The notes under the pieces were generated by a model, which was not told where the DNA came from, did not search any database, and saw nothing but the letters and a program-made list of their open reading frames with translations. A stretch of DNA of 64,000 bases from Promineifilum sp. (GTDB lineage Bacteria > Chloroflexota > Anaerolineae > Promineifilales > Promineifilaceae). The stretch lies in assembly GCA_020634335.1 (NCBI GenBank), contig JACKBY010000009.1, forward strand, positions 1 through 64,000, read 5' to 3'. A program made the translations under genes and the position numbers. Positions 7,430 through 15,615 of the stretch are shown in pieces; within the stretch, counting starts at the first letter, position 1, and each line of letters starts with the position of its first letter.

Positions 7430-8488
7430 TCACCGATCATCGGGCAACAGCCAGATCTTTTGGGCCGGCAATTGCAGTTGCACGCTGTCACCTTCCTGGT
7501 GGCGTGGTCGATCGCCGACCTCGGTAATGACTTCCAGCGGCAGCGATTGCGGGATGCCCGCCTGCAGGCGAAGACGGGTGTGCGTTCCGGCATAGACCCG
7601 GCTGACGACCGTACCACCGACGGTGTTGTCGGCTTCGCCGTCTGCCACCAGCCGGATATTTTCCGGCCGGATAGTGGCCAGCACCGGCCCGTCCGGCAGC
7701 CGGCTGCCACGATGGCGGAAAGGGCCGAGCGTGGTGTCTACATACGCGCCGGATTTATGCCCGGGGATGAAATTGGCGCCACCGAAAAACCGCGCGATGG
7801 CCTGAGTGTTCGGCCGCTCGTAAAAATCACCCGGCGCGCCGGCCTGGTGCAGCGCGCCATCAAAAATCAGCGCGATCTGGTCGGCCAGGATGACCGCTTC
7901 CTCCTGATCGTGCGTCACCACCACCGTCGTGATGCCCAGCTGGCGTTGCAGGCCATAAATCAGGTCGCGCATCTCGATCCGCAGGTGGGCATCCAGGTTT
8001 GAGAGGGGTTCGTCCAGCAATAACACCTTTGGTTCTATCACCAGCGCGCGCGCCAGCGCCACCCGCTGGCGCTGGCCGCCGGAGAGCTGGTGGGGGCGGC
8101 GGCCCTCGTATCCGGATAGTTTCACCAGATCTAGCATCGCCGCCACGCGATCGCCGATCACAGTCCGTGGCTCGCCTCGCATCTTCAGTCCGAAGGCGAC
8201 ATTGTCAAAAACCGACAAGGTCGGGAACAATAAATGGTTCTGGAAAACCATGACCGCTCCGCGCCGCTCGGCCGGAACATGCAGGACGGATTGGCCGTCG
8301 AAGCAAACATCGCCGCCCGATGGCGGCAGCAAGCCGGCGATCATCTTCAGGAGGGTCGTCTTGCCGCAGCCGGACGGGCCAAGCAGAGCCGTGATCCGGC
8401 CGCAGGGAATATCCAGGCACACATCGACCACTGCGGGATGATGCCGGTCGTAGGTCTTGCTAAGGTTGTGCAGGGTAACCTGGGTCAT
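7430..8488 (-). CDS. ynjD: ABC transporter ATP-binding protein, YnjD-like
   Basis: A 352-residue ATPase with Walker A GPSGCGKT (37-44), Q-loop FQNHLLFP, signature LSGGQRQR, Walker B VLLLDEP and switch VVVTHD. The last 110 residues form a TOBE-like domain (LATIRPENIRL), as in spermidine, thiamine and iron-type importers. Start and stop overlap the neighbouring permease and phosphatidyltransferase genes, so it is translationally coupled. With the two permeases and the YnjB-type lipoprotein it makes a complete importer. The transported compound is not known for the ynj family. The frame stays open far upstream but overlaps the permease, so the ATGA-coupled start is used. Confidence 0.88.
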   Translation of the reverse strand: MTQVTLHNLSKTYDRHHPAVVDVCLDIPCGRITALLGPSGCGKTTLLKMIAGLLPPSGGDVCFDGQSVLHVPAERRGAVMVFQNHLLFPTLSVFDNVAFGLKMRGEPRTVIGDRVAAMLDLVKLSGYEGRRPHQLSGGQRQRVALARALVIEPKVLLLDEPLSNLDAHLRIEMRDLIYGLQRQLGITTVVVTHDQEEAVILADQIALIFDGALHQAGAPGDFYERPNTQAIARFFGGANFIPGHKSGAYVDTTLGPFRHRGSRLPDGPVLATIRPENIRLVADGEADNTVGGTVVSRVYAGTHTRLRLQAGIPQSLPLEVITEVGDRPRHQEGDSVQLQLPAQKIWLLPDDR

Positions 8489-9309
8489 AACTTTCCCAAT
8501 CCGCCCATGGCGGCATTGCGGCCGGACAGGTGGCGGGCCGAGAATAAAAACAATAGCAATGCCGGCGCGATGAACACCAGGCTCAGGGCCGCGGTGATGG
8601 CGTTGTCGCCGCTGTTGGCGAAGGCGAACAGCAGCACCGGCAGCGTGATCACCCGCCCGCCGCCGATCAGCAACGTCAGCAAGTACTGGCTCCAGGAGAT
8701 GATAAAAGCGAACAGACCGGCGACGATCAATCCCGGCCGGATGGCGGGCAGCATGACATGGCGCAGAATCTGGATCGGCCGCGCCCCCAGGGACCGCGCC
8801 TGTCCTTCGAAATCGAGATTGTAATTGGTAAACACGCCTATGAAAATCAGGGTCACGTAGGGCAGGACCGGGATCAAGTGGGCCAGAATGACACCCGTCA
8901 TCGTGTCGGCCAGACCATAGCGCAGGAAAGCCACGTGAATACCCATGGCGACTGAGATGACCGGCATGATGCTCGGCGCCAGAAAGAGAAAGAGCACCAC
9001 CGACTTCCCCCGGAAATCGTGCAGAGCCAGCGCGCGCCCGGCGGGCAAACCGATGAGAACCGACAACAGCGTCACCGTCATGGCAACCCCCAGGCTGTTG
9101 ACCAGCGCCCGGCCGACCTGCGAGTTGTCGGACAGAACGTAGCTCCAGGCCCGCTCGCTCCATTCCGACGGGAGCACGTCGGGGAATATCCATCGGTGGG
9201 CAAACGACCAGATGACCAGCGGCAGCAGCGGCAGCAGGACGCCAAACAGGATGGCCGCGATGAGCAACGCGTGCGCGGCACGGGGAGATCGAGGGGGATT
9301 TGGTGTCAT
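8485..9309 (-). CDS. ABC transporter permease (second YnjC-like half)
   Basis: A 274-residue inner-membrane protein from ATG 9309 with about six hydrophobic segments and the permease EAA-type loop YNLDFEGQARSLGARPIQIL followed by RHVMLPAIRPG. It belongs to the binding-protein-dependent transport permease family that works with TOBE-type ATPases. The start overlaps the stop of the membrane hydrolase gene and the stop overlaps the start of the ATPase gene. In E. coli YnjC both permease halves lie in one long polypeptide. Here the halves are separate genes and two unrelated genes sit between them. This is the C-terminal half by position and sequence style. Confidence 0.85.
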   Translation of the reverse strand: MTPNPPRSPRAAHALLIAAILFGVLLPLLPLVIWSFAHRWIFPDVLPSEWSERAWSYVLSDNSQVGRALVNSLGVAMTVTLLSVLIGLPAGRALALHDFRGKSVVLFLFLAPSIMPVISVAMGIHVAFLRYGLADTMTGVILAHLIPVLPYVTLIFIGVFTNYNLDFEGQARSLGARPIQILRHVMLPAIRPGLIVAGLFAFIISWSQYLLTLLIGGGRVITLPVLLFAFANSGDNAITAALSLVFIAPALLLFLFSARHLSGRNAAMGGLGKL

Positions 9310-9881
9310 GGCTTGTCCCTCCCGGACGCGCCGGAGCGCCGGCGGCCGAGCAGCAAATGGCCGGCCAGGGTCACATCGACCAGACGCTCGATAAGGCGAA
9401 AACGCCGGCCGCCATGTGCCGGATCCCAGTAACTTACCGGCGAGCGAAATCGCCTGTGCCATTCCAGCGGAAAGAGCAGCACCGGCCCGTCATCGGCGTG
9501 AGTGAAAATATCGACGAGCGAGTGCAGCCCGCACCCGGCGGCAAACCAGGCCAATCGCCTCCCCCAAGGTCTAACCCGAAAGTGAAAGCCGGTCGCCCCC
9601 AACAAGAGAACGATTAGCGGCGCGTGCAGGAGATTGTGAGCGGCGATCCACCACGGGTTATTGAAGTAGAGATCGTTGTAGGTTGGGCTGCAGAGCGTTT
9701 TGTCCGGCAGGTGCGGGCGCAGGAGGCGGCGATCCAGCACGTAACCGGCGCTGAGCGCCCCCAGCGCCGCGTCGGGCAGCGCCGAACCCGTCAGCAGCGC
9801 CGCCGCGTCGACCGGCACGCCGCGACGGGTAAGGTGGCGGGCCAGCCAGGCGGTAATCAATACATGGGAATAGGTCTGCAT
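9306..9881 (-). CDS. YdjM-like membrane-associated metal-dependent hydrolase
   Basis: A 191-residue protein with MQTYSHVLITAWLA at the N terminus, GSALPDAALGAL, HNLLHAPLIVLLLG, GLHSLVDIFTHADDGP and FRSPVSYWDPAHGG. The spaced His and Asp residues and two or three hydrophobic helices match the family of putative membrane-bound zinc hydrolases related to YdjM and phospholipase-C-like proteins. Its substrate is unknown. The stop overlaps the start of the permease gene (9309), which ties it to the importer operon. A lipid or lipid headgroup substrate would suit the phosphatidyltransferase in the same operon, but that is inference. Confidence 0.75.
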   Translation of the reverse strand: MQTYSHVLITAWLARHLTRRGVPVDAAALLTGSALPDAALGALSAGYVLDRRLLRPHLPDKTLCSPTYNDLYFNNPWWIAAHNLLHAPLIVLLLGATGFHFRVRPWGRRLAWFAAGCGLHSLVDIFTHADDGPVLLFPLEWHRRFRSPVSYWDPAHGGRRFRLIERLVDVTLAGHLLLGRRRSGASGRDKP

Positions 9882-9910
9882 AGTCGGTTTGGTCGCGCCA
9901 TTGCGCCCGG

Positions 9911-11602
9911 CTAGACGCGCTCCTGATATCGTTTCTTGTGCTGCCGGCTCAAATAGGGTCGGGCAAACCGGACCTTCTCTTTCGCGCCATAGGCCAGGAC
10001 ATCGGCCAGGGTCATCTCACCGAAGAAATGCCGGCGATATGCGCCCCGGCCCATGAATCCCTCGCCCGGTCTCAGCAGGCTGAGCCGGAGCTTGTTCTTG
10101 GGCAGGTAGGTTTTGCCGTCGAGCAGGGCCACAAACGGGTCGGCGATCCAGTCGAGCGCGCGAAAGATGCGGCTGATGTCGGCCGCGGCGGTCGTGATGG
10201 ACGCCTCATCAGTCGTATCGACCGACTCCATGATCCGGTTGACCTGCTCCGACACCGCGTCAAACTCGGCAAACCCGCCGCCCACCAGTTTCAGCGTCAC
10301 CAGCTGGTCGTAGTAGGCTTGCCGGTCGTTGGGGAACTGCGCGCGCATCATGTTCAGCCGCACCAGTTCGGTGTATGCCCCCAGCAGCCACATCACCGAG
10401 TAGGCCTGCCACAGCCGGTGGTCACTGAAGGAGACGTAACTATTGGCGACAAGCCTGTCGGCCGAACACACAAAATTGCGGGTAAGGACCTCCACATCGG
10501 CGAAGGCGGCGGCCGAATAATCTCCCGTCTCTCTGGCCTGGATGAGGAGATGGCCGAGAAGAAAAACCGCAGTCAGCGAGGTATAGATTCCCTTGGAGAA
10601 TAGTGGGTCGATAAACCCGGCGGCGTGACCCATCAAAGCCCAGCGGTCGCCAACCCTTTGCTTCGAGGAGTACTGGAGCCGCCCGGCCCGGGTCCACTGG
10701 CGCACGGCGCGGGCTTCCGCGAACTGGGCGGCGATGCTGGGATACTGCTCGATGAACGCGAAGAACTCTTCCTCCGGCGTCAGGTCATCGCGCGGCGGGT
10801 AGCGCCGCGGGTCGAGCAGGAGGCCCACGCTGCACAGGGGGTTGGTGGACTCGGGGTAGTTATCGAACGGAATCACCCACAGCCAGCCACCCTCGAACAG
10901 ATGGTGTAGCGTTCCTTCCGACATGCGATACGGCAGTCCGTAGGATTCTCGCGAGCCGCCGGTCTTGTGGTAGCAAGGCACGTTGACCATGTGAGTAAAC
11001 ATGCCCCGGGCGTGGGTTTGCAAGTCGAAATCGCGCGATTCGAACTTCTGGGCCAGGATAGACCGGAACCCGCCGGCGTCGACCACGTAGTTCGCCCGCA
11101 GTTGCTGGTTCTCCGCTGTATAAATGATGACCCCATCCTCCCGCAATTCGATGTCGCGGACGGCCGTGTTCTGCAGGACGGTGGCCCCGTAGGCGACGGC
11201 TGTGGACATCAGGAAATAGTCACTGTCCTGCCGATAGAGGTGCAGTTCGTGGCCGTGCGGTTCCTTGGGAATGACGGCCTGCAGGGTGTGGCGAATGTCG
11301 TGCGGCCGGCCGGGTTGGTGATGCAAAAAACCGAAGTGACGCTTGATGCCGTGGGTGGTTCCGGCAAACGGCAGAAAGTTCTCGGTGCTGAAGTAGGCCA
11401 GCTCCGGCACATCGTAGAAATGGGCCAGCGCCCGCATCATCTCCGAGGTCTCCAGAATCAGCGACTCGCCCACGGCGAAGCGCGGGTGGGTCTTGGCCTC
11501 CAGGACCACAACCCGTTGCCCGTGCCGCGCCAGGATGGCCGCCAAGGACGACCCGCTAATCCCCGCCCCGATAATGGCCACGTCATAACGTTGATCGTTC
11601 AT
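9911..11602 (-). CDS. FAD-dependent halogenase-like oxidoreductase
   Basis: A 563-residue flavoprotein. The FAD-binding GAGISGSS is at residues 12-19, GESLILETSEMM follows near 45, and the second FAD motif is WALMGHAAGFIDPLFSKG. Residues 239-245 read GWLWVIP, which fits the WxWxIP motif used to recognise flavin-dependent halogenases. Lys87 in GIKRHFGF lies where halogenases keep their catalytic lysine, by eye. The C-terminal 200 residues are helical and uncharacterised. Geranylgeranyl-reductase-like or monooxygenase activity remains possible, because many uncharacterised members of this superfamily keep the motif. The start overlaps the stop of the first permease gene, placing it firmly inside the importer operon. 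Confidence 0.8.
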   Translation of the reverse strand: MNDQRYDVAIIGAGISGSSLAAILARHGQRVVVLEAKTHPRFAVGESLILETSEMMRALAHFYDVPELAYFSTENFLPFAGTTHGIKRHFGFLHHQPGRPHDIRHTLQAVIPKEPHGHELHLYRQDSDYFLMSTAVAYGATVLQNTAVRDIELREDGVIIYTAENQQLRANYVVDAGGFRSILAQKFESRDFDLQTHARGMFTHMVNVPCYHKTGGSRESYGLPYRMSEGTLHHLFEGGWLWVIPFDNYPESTNPLCSVGLLLDPRRYPPRDDLTPEEEFFAFIEQYPSIAAQFAEARAVRQWTRAGRLQYSSKQRVGDRWALMGHAAGFIDPLFSKGIYTSLTAVFLLGHLLIQARETGDYSAAAFADVEVLTRNFVCSADRLVANSYVSFSDHRLWQAYSVMWLLGAYTELVRLNMMRAQFPNDRQAYYDQLVTLKLVGGGFAEFDAVSEQVNRIMESVDTTDEASITTAAADISRIFRALDWIADPFVALLDGKTYLPKNKLRLSLLRPGEGFMGRGAYRRHFFGEMTLADVLAYGAKEKVRFARPYLSRQHKKRYQERV

Positions 11603-12513
11603 GCTAATTTCCTTGTTAATCTGGCGTAAATCGCGATCAGAATCGTCACAATAACCGCGATGATGACGCTGAGGGCCATGGCTTCCGGTCGCGCGTTCAG
11701 GTCTACATCCGTGTAAAGCCGGTAGGTCATCACCGGCAGCGCTGAGGGATACCGGGAGCCTAACAGCAGCGGCACCTCGAACGCCCCGAAGGTGAAGGCA
11801 AAGACCAATACGGAGGCCGACAGGATGTTGGGCCGGAGCAGCGGCAGCACCACGTGGCGAACCCGCTGCCAGCGGCCGGCCCCCAGCGTGCGGGCTACTT
11901 CCTCGTAGTCTTCACCGATCGATTGCAACGCGGCCAGAAAGATGATGCCGATGAACACGCTGCTTTTCCAGACGTACTCCAGAATGATGCCCATGGCATA
12001 ACGGTCGAACACCAGCGCCGGAAAATCGGCTGGTATTCGGATCAAGCCGGCCAGGTGGGCCAGCCGGGCCACGAACCCGCTCTGTGAGAACAGGAACAGG
12101 ATGCCGATGGCGCCCACCAGGTGCGGGATGGGCAGGCTCGATTGGAAGATAAAGGTAGCCACGCGCTTGCCCCGGAACACGCGGCGCAGAGCCAGGGCCG
12201 CTACCAGAGCCAGTACGGTAGACAGGGCCGTGCTGGCCCCGGCGATCCACGTCGTCAGCAACAGCGAGCGGCCGAACGCCGGATCGCCAAGGACCTGCCG
12301 GTAGGCCTCCAGGGTCAAATCGGTGCGGCCAATGGCCGGCAAGTACCCCAGGCTTTGGGCCAGCGCCAGCCCCAGCCCGCTGCCGAACAGCAGCAAGATG
12401 ACGGCCAGAGCCGGCGCCAGCATGAGGACGACAGCGAGTTTCTGTTTGATCACGGGCGACAGGGCCGGCCGCGTCACAGCAGAAAGAATCGGCTTGTTTG
12501 CTTCCCGTTCCAT
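11599..12513 (-). CDS. ABC transporter permease (first YnjC-like half)
   Basis: A 304-residue integral membrane protein from ATG 12513 with six predicted hydrophobic segments and the ATPase-contact loop IGEDYEEVARTLGAGRWQRV followed by RHVVLPLLRPN. Start and stop overlap the binding-protein and flavoprotein genes respectively, so translation is coupled on both sides. It is the partner of the permease at 8485-9309. In E. coli the equivalent protein YnjC is a single fused permease. The open frame continues 48 codons upstream, but that region lies within the end of the binding-protein gene and is not conserved. Confidence 0.85.
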   Translation of the reverse strand: MEREANKPILSAVTRPALSPVIKQKLAVVLMLAPALAVILLLFGSGLGLALAQSLGYLPAIGRTDLTLEAYRQVLGDPAFGRSLLLTTWIAGASTALSTVLALVAALALRRVFRGKRVATFIFQSSLPIPHLVGAIGILFLFSQSGFVARLAHLAGLIRIPADFPALVFDRYAMGIILEYVWKSSVFIGIIFLAALQSIGEDYEEVARTLGAGRWQRVRHVVLPLLRPNILSASVLVFAFTFGAFEVPLLLGSRYPSALPVMTYRLYTDVDLNARPEAMALSVIIAVIVTILIAIYARLTRKLA

Positions 12514-13820
12514 CACCGTTGCAACACTTCCTGTTCCCAGCCCTGCTCGAAGGCCGTGATCCAGGGCGCCTGTAGTTCCGGCAGGCTGTGGGCGGCCAAC
12601 TCCTCGGCCGACAGCGTCGCTTCGCCGCGGGGAATGGCGGCAAACTGCCCTTGCCACTCTGCCGGCAGCAAAGCCGGATCCAGCGCCGGCAGGTCGCCCC
12701 AGTTCCCCGGTTGAGCTTTGCTCAATTGCGCCTCCGGCGAGAGCAGGAAATCGGCGACGACCATGGCCGCCGCCTTGTGGTCGGAGTTGAACGGGATGGC
12801 GACGTAGTGAGTGTTGGCGATGGTCCCGCTGTCAAAAACAAAGGTTCGCGTCGTTGCTGGATATCGCCCGTTTTCCACCAGGCTGGCGGCTTCGGCCGGG
12901 TTATAAGCCATGTCAAAGCTCACCTCGCCGTTGGCGAACAAATCAACCATGCGCGTGCGGTTTTCGGGGTAAGTCTGCCCCTCGCGCCATAGGAACGGCT
13001 CGATCTCGTTCAGAAGCTGCCAGCAAGCGGCCGATGCCTCATCGAACACGGCCTGATCAAATTCGCCCAACAATGTCTCATACCCACCCGCGGCGTGATA
13101 GCAGACCTGGCGCATGAAAGCGCTGCCGGTGAAATCCGGCGGAGCAGCATAGGAGAACTGGCCGGGATTGGCCTTGATCCACTCGACCAATGCGGCAACA
13201 TCATTAGGCGGCTCGGAGACGCGCGCGCTGTCATAGATCATCACGAATTGCGCCTTGCCATAGGGCGATTCGTAGCCCTCAACCGGTAGCCCGAAATCAT
13301 TGGCCACGCTGGGGTCATCCCAGTTGACGTATGCGGAGCCGGGCAGGAATTGCGACCAGTTACCGTACAACAGGTCACCCTGCCGCATGGTGCGGAAGTT
13401 TTCGCCGTTGACCCACACCAGGTCGACCGTACCGCCCGTGCTGCGCCCGGCCTCTTTCTCGCCCAGAACTTTATTGACGTATTCGGTCGCGTCACTGATG
13501 GGCACCATATTCAGCGTGATGTTGTAGCGCTCGAGCACCGCCCCGGCCACGTACTCCGTCACCCAAGTGTTGATCAGTTCGCTGCCACCCCACATATAAA
13601 AGTCCACCGATTGACCGCCGGCCTCGGCCACGATATCGGCCCAGGTTCGACCCTCATAGCCGGGCGGCGGTGCGGCGCCATCCGGCGCGGATGCGATCGC
13701 CTCGGCCGGAGACGGGGGCAGCCCCGCCGCGCTCTCATCCACCACCGGCGTGCCGCTTCCGGTGGCCGAGGCACACGCAGCTAACAGGAACACGAGTAAT
13801 ACGAATAGATATTTTTGCAT
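12513..13820 (-). CDS. ynjB: YnjB-like solute-binding lipoprotein
   Basis: A 435-residue lipoprotein: hydrophobic N terminus ending in the lipobox LLAAC (Cys16), then a low-complexity tether. Start ATG 13820 has AGGAGG eight to ten bases upstream. The mature part has YMWGGSELINTWV, GGTVDLVWVNGENFRTM, DLLYGNW, PVEGYESPYGKAQFV and PPDFTGSAF. These match what I recall of E. coli YnjB, an uncharacterised periplasmic binding protein. It would capture the substrate outside the membrane and deliver it to the two permeases. It is probably the first gene of the coupled run that reaches 6264. Confidence 0.88.
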   Translation of the reverse strand: MQKYLFVLLVFLLAACASATGSGTPVVDESAAGLPPSPAEAIASAPDGAAPPPGYEGRTWADIVAEAGGQSVDFYMWGGSELINTWVTEYVAGAVLERYNITLNMVPISDATEYVNKVLGEKEAGRSTGGTVDLVWVNGENFRTMRQGDLLYGNWSQFLPGSAYVNWDDPSVANDFGLPVEGYESPYGKAQFVMIYDSARVSEPPNDVAALVEWIKANPGQFSYAAPPDFTGSAFMRQVCYHAAGGYETLLGEFDQAVFDEASAACWQLLNEIEPFLWREGQTYPENRTRMVDLFANGEVSFDMAYNPAEAASLVENGRYPATTRTFVFDSGTIANTHYVAIPFNSDHKAAAMVVADFLLSPEAQLSKAQPGNWGDLPALDPALLPAEWQGQFAAIPRGEATLSAEELAAHSLPELQAPWITAFEQGWEQEVLQR

Positions 13821-13844
13821 GGGCTTCCTCCTTGTCTGACTGGC

Positions 13845-15365
13845 CTATCTTCTCCAGCGCAACCAGCCGTTGAACAGCTTCGCCACTGCCGGCGTCAAGC
13901 GCGTGCGGTTCCAGGCATCGGCCGCCTTCTTGATGGCCTCGGCCTGCGTCGGGTAGGGGTGGATCGTCTGCGAGAGGGTGCTTAACCCCGCTCCGGCATT
14001 CATGGCTGTGGTGATCTCGCTGATCATCTCACCGGCATGGCGAGCGATGATAGTGGCGCCGAGTATCTTGTCCGTGCCTTTTTTGACATAGATCTTGACG
14101 ATCCCCTCTTCAGCATCGGTGCGGCCGCGGTCGGTGTCCTCAATATTAATGGCAAAGGTATCGACGGCAAGCCCTTGCGCTTCCGCCTGATGCGGAAACT
14201 GGCCGACATGGGCGATTTCCGGATCGGTGTAAACCGTCCACGGGATGATCAGATCGCTATACTTCTTGCGCCCCAGAAACAGGGCGTTTTGCAAAACCAT
14301 GCGGGCGGTCGCGTCAGCCGTGTGGGTGAACTGGGCCGGGATGGCCACGTCGCCCGCGCCGTAGATGTTCTTATTGGTCGTTTGCAGCCGGTCATCCACC
14401 ACCAATCCCTTGCGGGTATATTCCACGCCGGCCGCCTCCAGATTAAGACCCTCGAGATTGGGCTTGCGGCCCGCCGCCAGCAGTATCTCATCGACCTCCA
14501 CTGAATCGCTCTCGCCCAGGTGTTCATAAACGATGCGCTTGGATTGGCCCGAGGCTTCTACACGCTGAATGCTGCTCTCCAGACGCAACTGGATGCCTTC
14601 GCGGGTAAAGGTGCGGGTGATGATTTCCAGCATGTCGGGGTCCCGCAGGCCGGCCATCACCGGCAACACGTCGAAGAGATAGACCTCCGTGCCGAAGCGG
14701 GCAAAAGCCTGCGCCATTTCAGCCCCGATCGGCCCCGCCCCGATGACCGCCAGGCGCTTCGGCTGCCGGGTCATCTGGAAGAGGGTGACATTGCTCACGT
14801 ACCCGGTTTCGGCCAGGCCGGGGATTGGGATGTGGGCCGGGCCGGCGCCGGTGGCGATGACCGCCTTGCTGAATTCGATGGTTTGCCCGTCGACTGCGAA
14901 CGTTTCGGGTGAGGTGAATTTCCCCGCCCCCAGATACACGTCGATACCCAGGTCCTTGAACCGCCAGGCCGAGTCATGGTGGCTGATGTCCGCCCGGACC
15001 CGCCGCACCCGCTCCATCACCGCCGGAAAATCGACCGACACCTCGCCGTTGAAGCTCACGCCGAACTCCTCGCCCGTCGAACGGCGAATGTCGCCGACCG
15101 CCTTGGCCGAACGGATTAGCGTTTTCGAGGGCACGCAACCGACGTTGAGGCAATCGCCGCCCAGCAGGTGCTTTTCAACCAGAGCAACCTTGGCCCCCAC
15201 GCCGGCCGCGCCGACGGCCGCCACCAGCCCGGCCGACCCACCGCCGATGACCAGCAGGTTATAGCGCCCGTCGGGCACGGGGTTCGGCCACTCCGGCGGA
15301 CAGGCATTGCCGACCAGTATCTCGTTGTATTCGTCGTATGGTGCTACCTTGATTTGAGTGTCCAT
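13845..15365 (-). CDS. Mercuric-reductase-like pyridine nucleotide-disulfide oxidoreductase
   Basis: A 506-residue flavoprotein. Residues 1-35 are a short extension, then FAD motif GGGSAGL, redox disulfide CLNVGCVPSKT, NAD(P) motif GAGPIGAEM, and the second FAD segment GAGDVAIPAQ. The dimerisation domain ends with HPYPTQAEAIKKAAD. It lacks an N-terminal MerA metal-binding domain and the C-terminal vicinal cysteines needed for Hg(II) reduction, so true mercuric reductase activity is unlikely. Proteins of this type are commonly encoded next to TVP38-family genes, as here. The likely job is NAD(P)H-dependent disulfide reduction with an unknown partner. Confidence 0.88.
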   Translation of the reverse strand: MDTQIKVAPYDEYNEILVGNACPPEWPNPVPDGRYNLLVIGGGSAGLVAAVGAAGVGAKVALVEKHLLGGDCLNVGCVPSKTLIRSAKAVGDIRRSTGEEFGVSFNGEVSVDFPAVMERVRRVRADISHHDSAWRFKDLGIDVYLGAGKFTSPETFAVDGQTIEFSKAVIATGAGPAHIPIPGLAETGYVSNVTLFQMTRQPKRLAVIGAGPIGAEMAQAFARFGTEVYLFDVLPVMAGLRDPDMLEIITRTFTREGIQLRLESSIQRVEASGQSKRIVYEHLGESDSVEVDEILLAAGRKPNLEGLNLEAAGVEYTRKGLVVDDRLQTTNKNIYGAGDVAIPAQFTHTADATARMVLQNALFLGRKKYSDLIIPWTVYTDPEIAHVGQFPHQAEAQGLAVDTFAINIEDTDRGRTDAEEGIVKIYVKKGTDKILGATIIARHAGEMISEITTAMNAGAGLSTLSQTIHPYPTQAEAIKKAADAWNRTRLTPAVAKLFNGWLRWRR

Positions 15366-15499
15366 TAATTATTTATTCTCGAATTCGGCCCGTCGCCACC
15401 CGATGATCACGACCGGCCGAACCTGTGATTGCAGTATTAATTGGGGGCCGGGACACACGGACCACCGGCCGCCTAATAGCTATCCGCCTTCCCGTCGTT

Positions 15500-15527
15500 G
15501 TAACTATCGGGAAAGGGCGATAGTTAC
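15500..15527. promoter_or_regulatory. Perfect 10-bp inverted repeat between the TVP38 and reductase genes
   Basis: GTAACTATCG (15500-15509) and CGATAGTTAC (15518-15527) are exact inverted copies separated by eight bases. No T-run follows on either side, so it does not look like an intrinsic terminator. It lies in a 250-base gap upstream of the reductase gene and could be an operator for a dimeric repressor or an mRNA hairpin. The rest of the gap (15366-15615) shows nothing else I can identify. Confidence 0.5.
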
Positions 15528-15615
15528 GCCGATGAGCAGAAACGACGCGAGCCGCGTGACTGGATTCAAAGGACTTCGCCAGACAGCATCTCCTCGGCCG
15601 TGCCCCACAGCATCC

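Noticed and set aside
13845..15365. A true mercuric reductase (merA)
   Set aside because: No N-terminal metal-binding domain, no C-terminal vicinal cysteines, and no merR/merT/merP nearby. Only the general disulfide oxidoreductase fold is supported.
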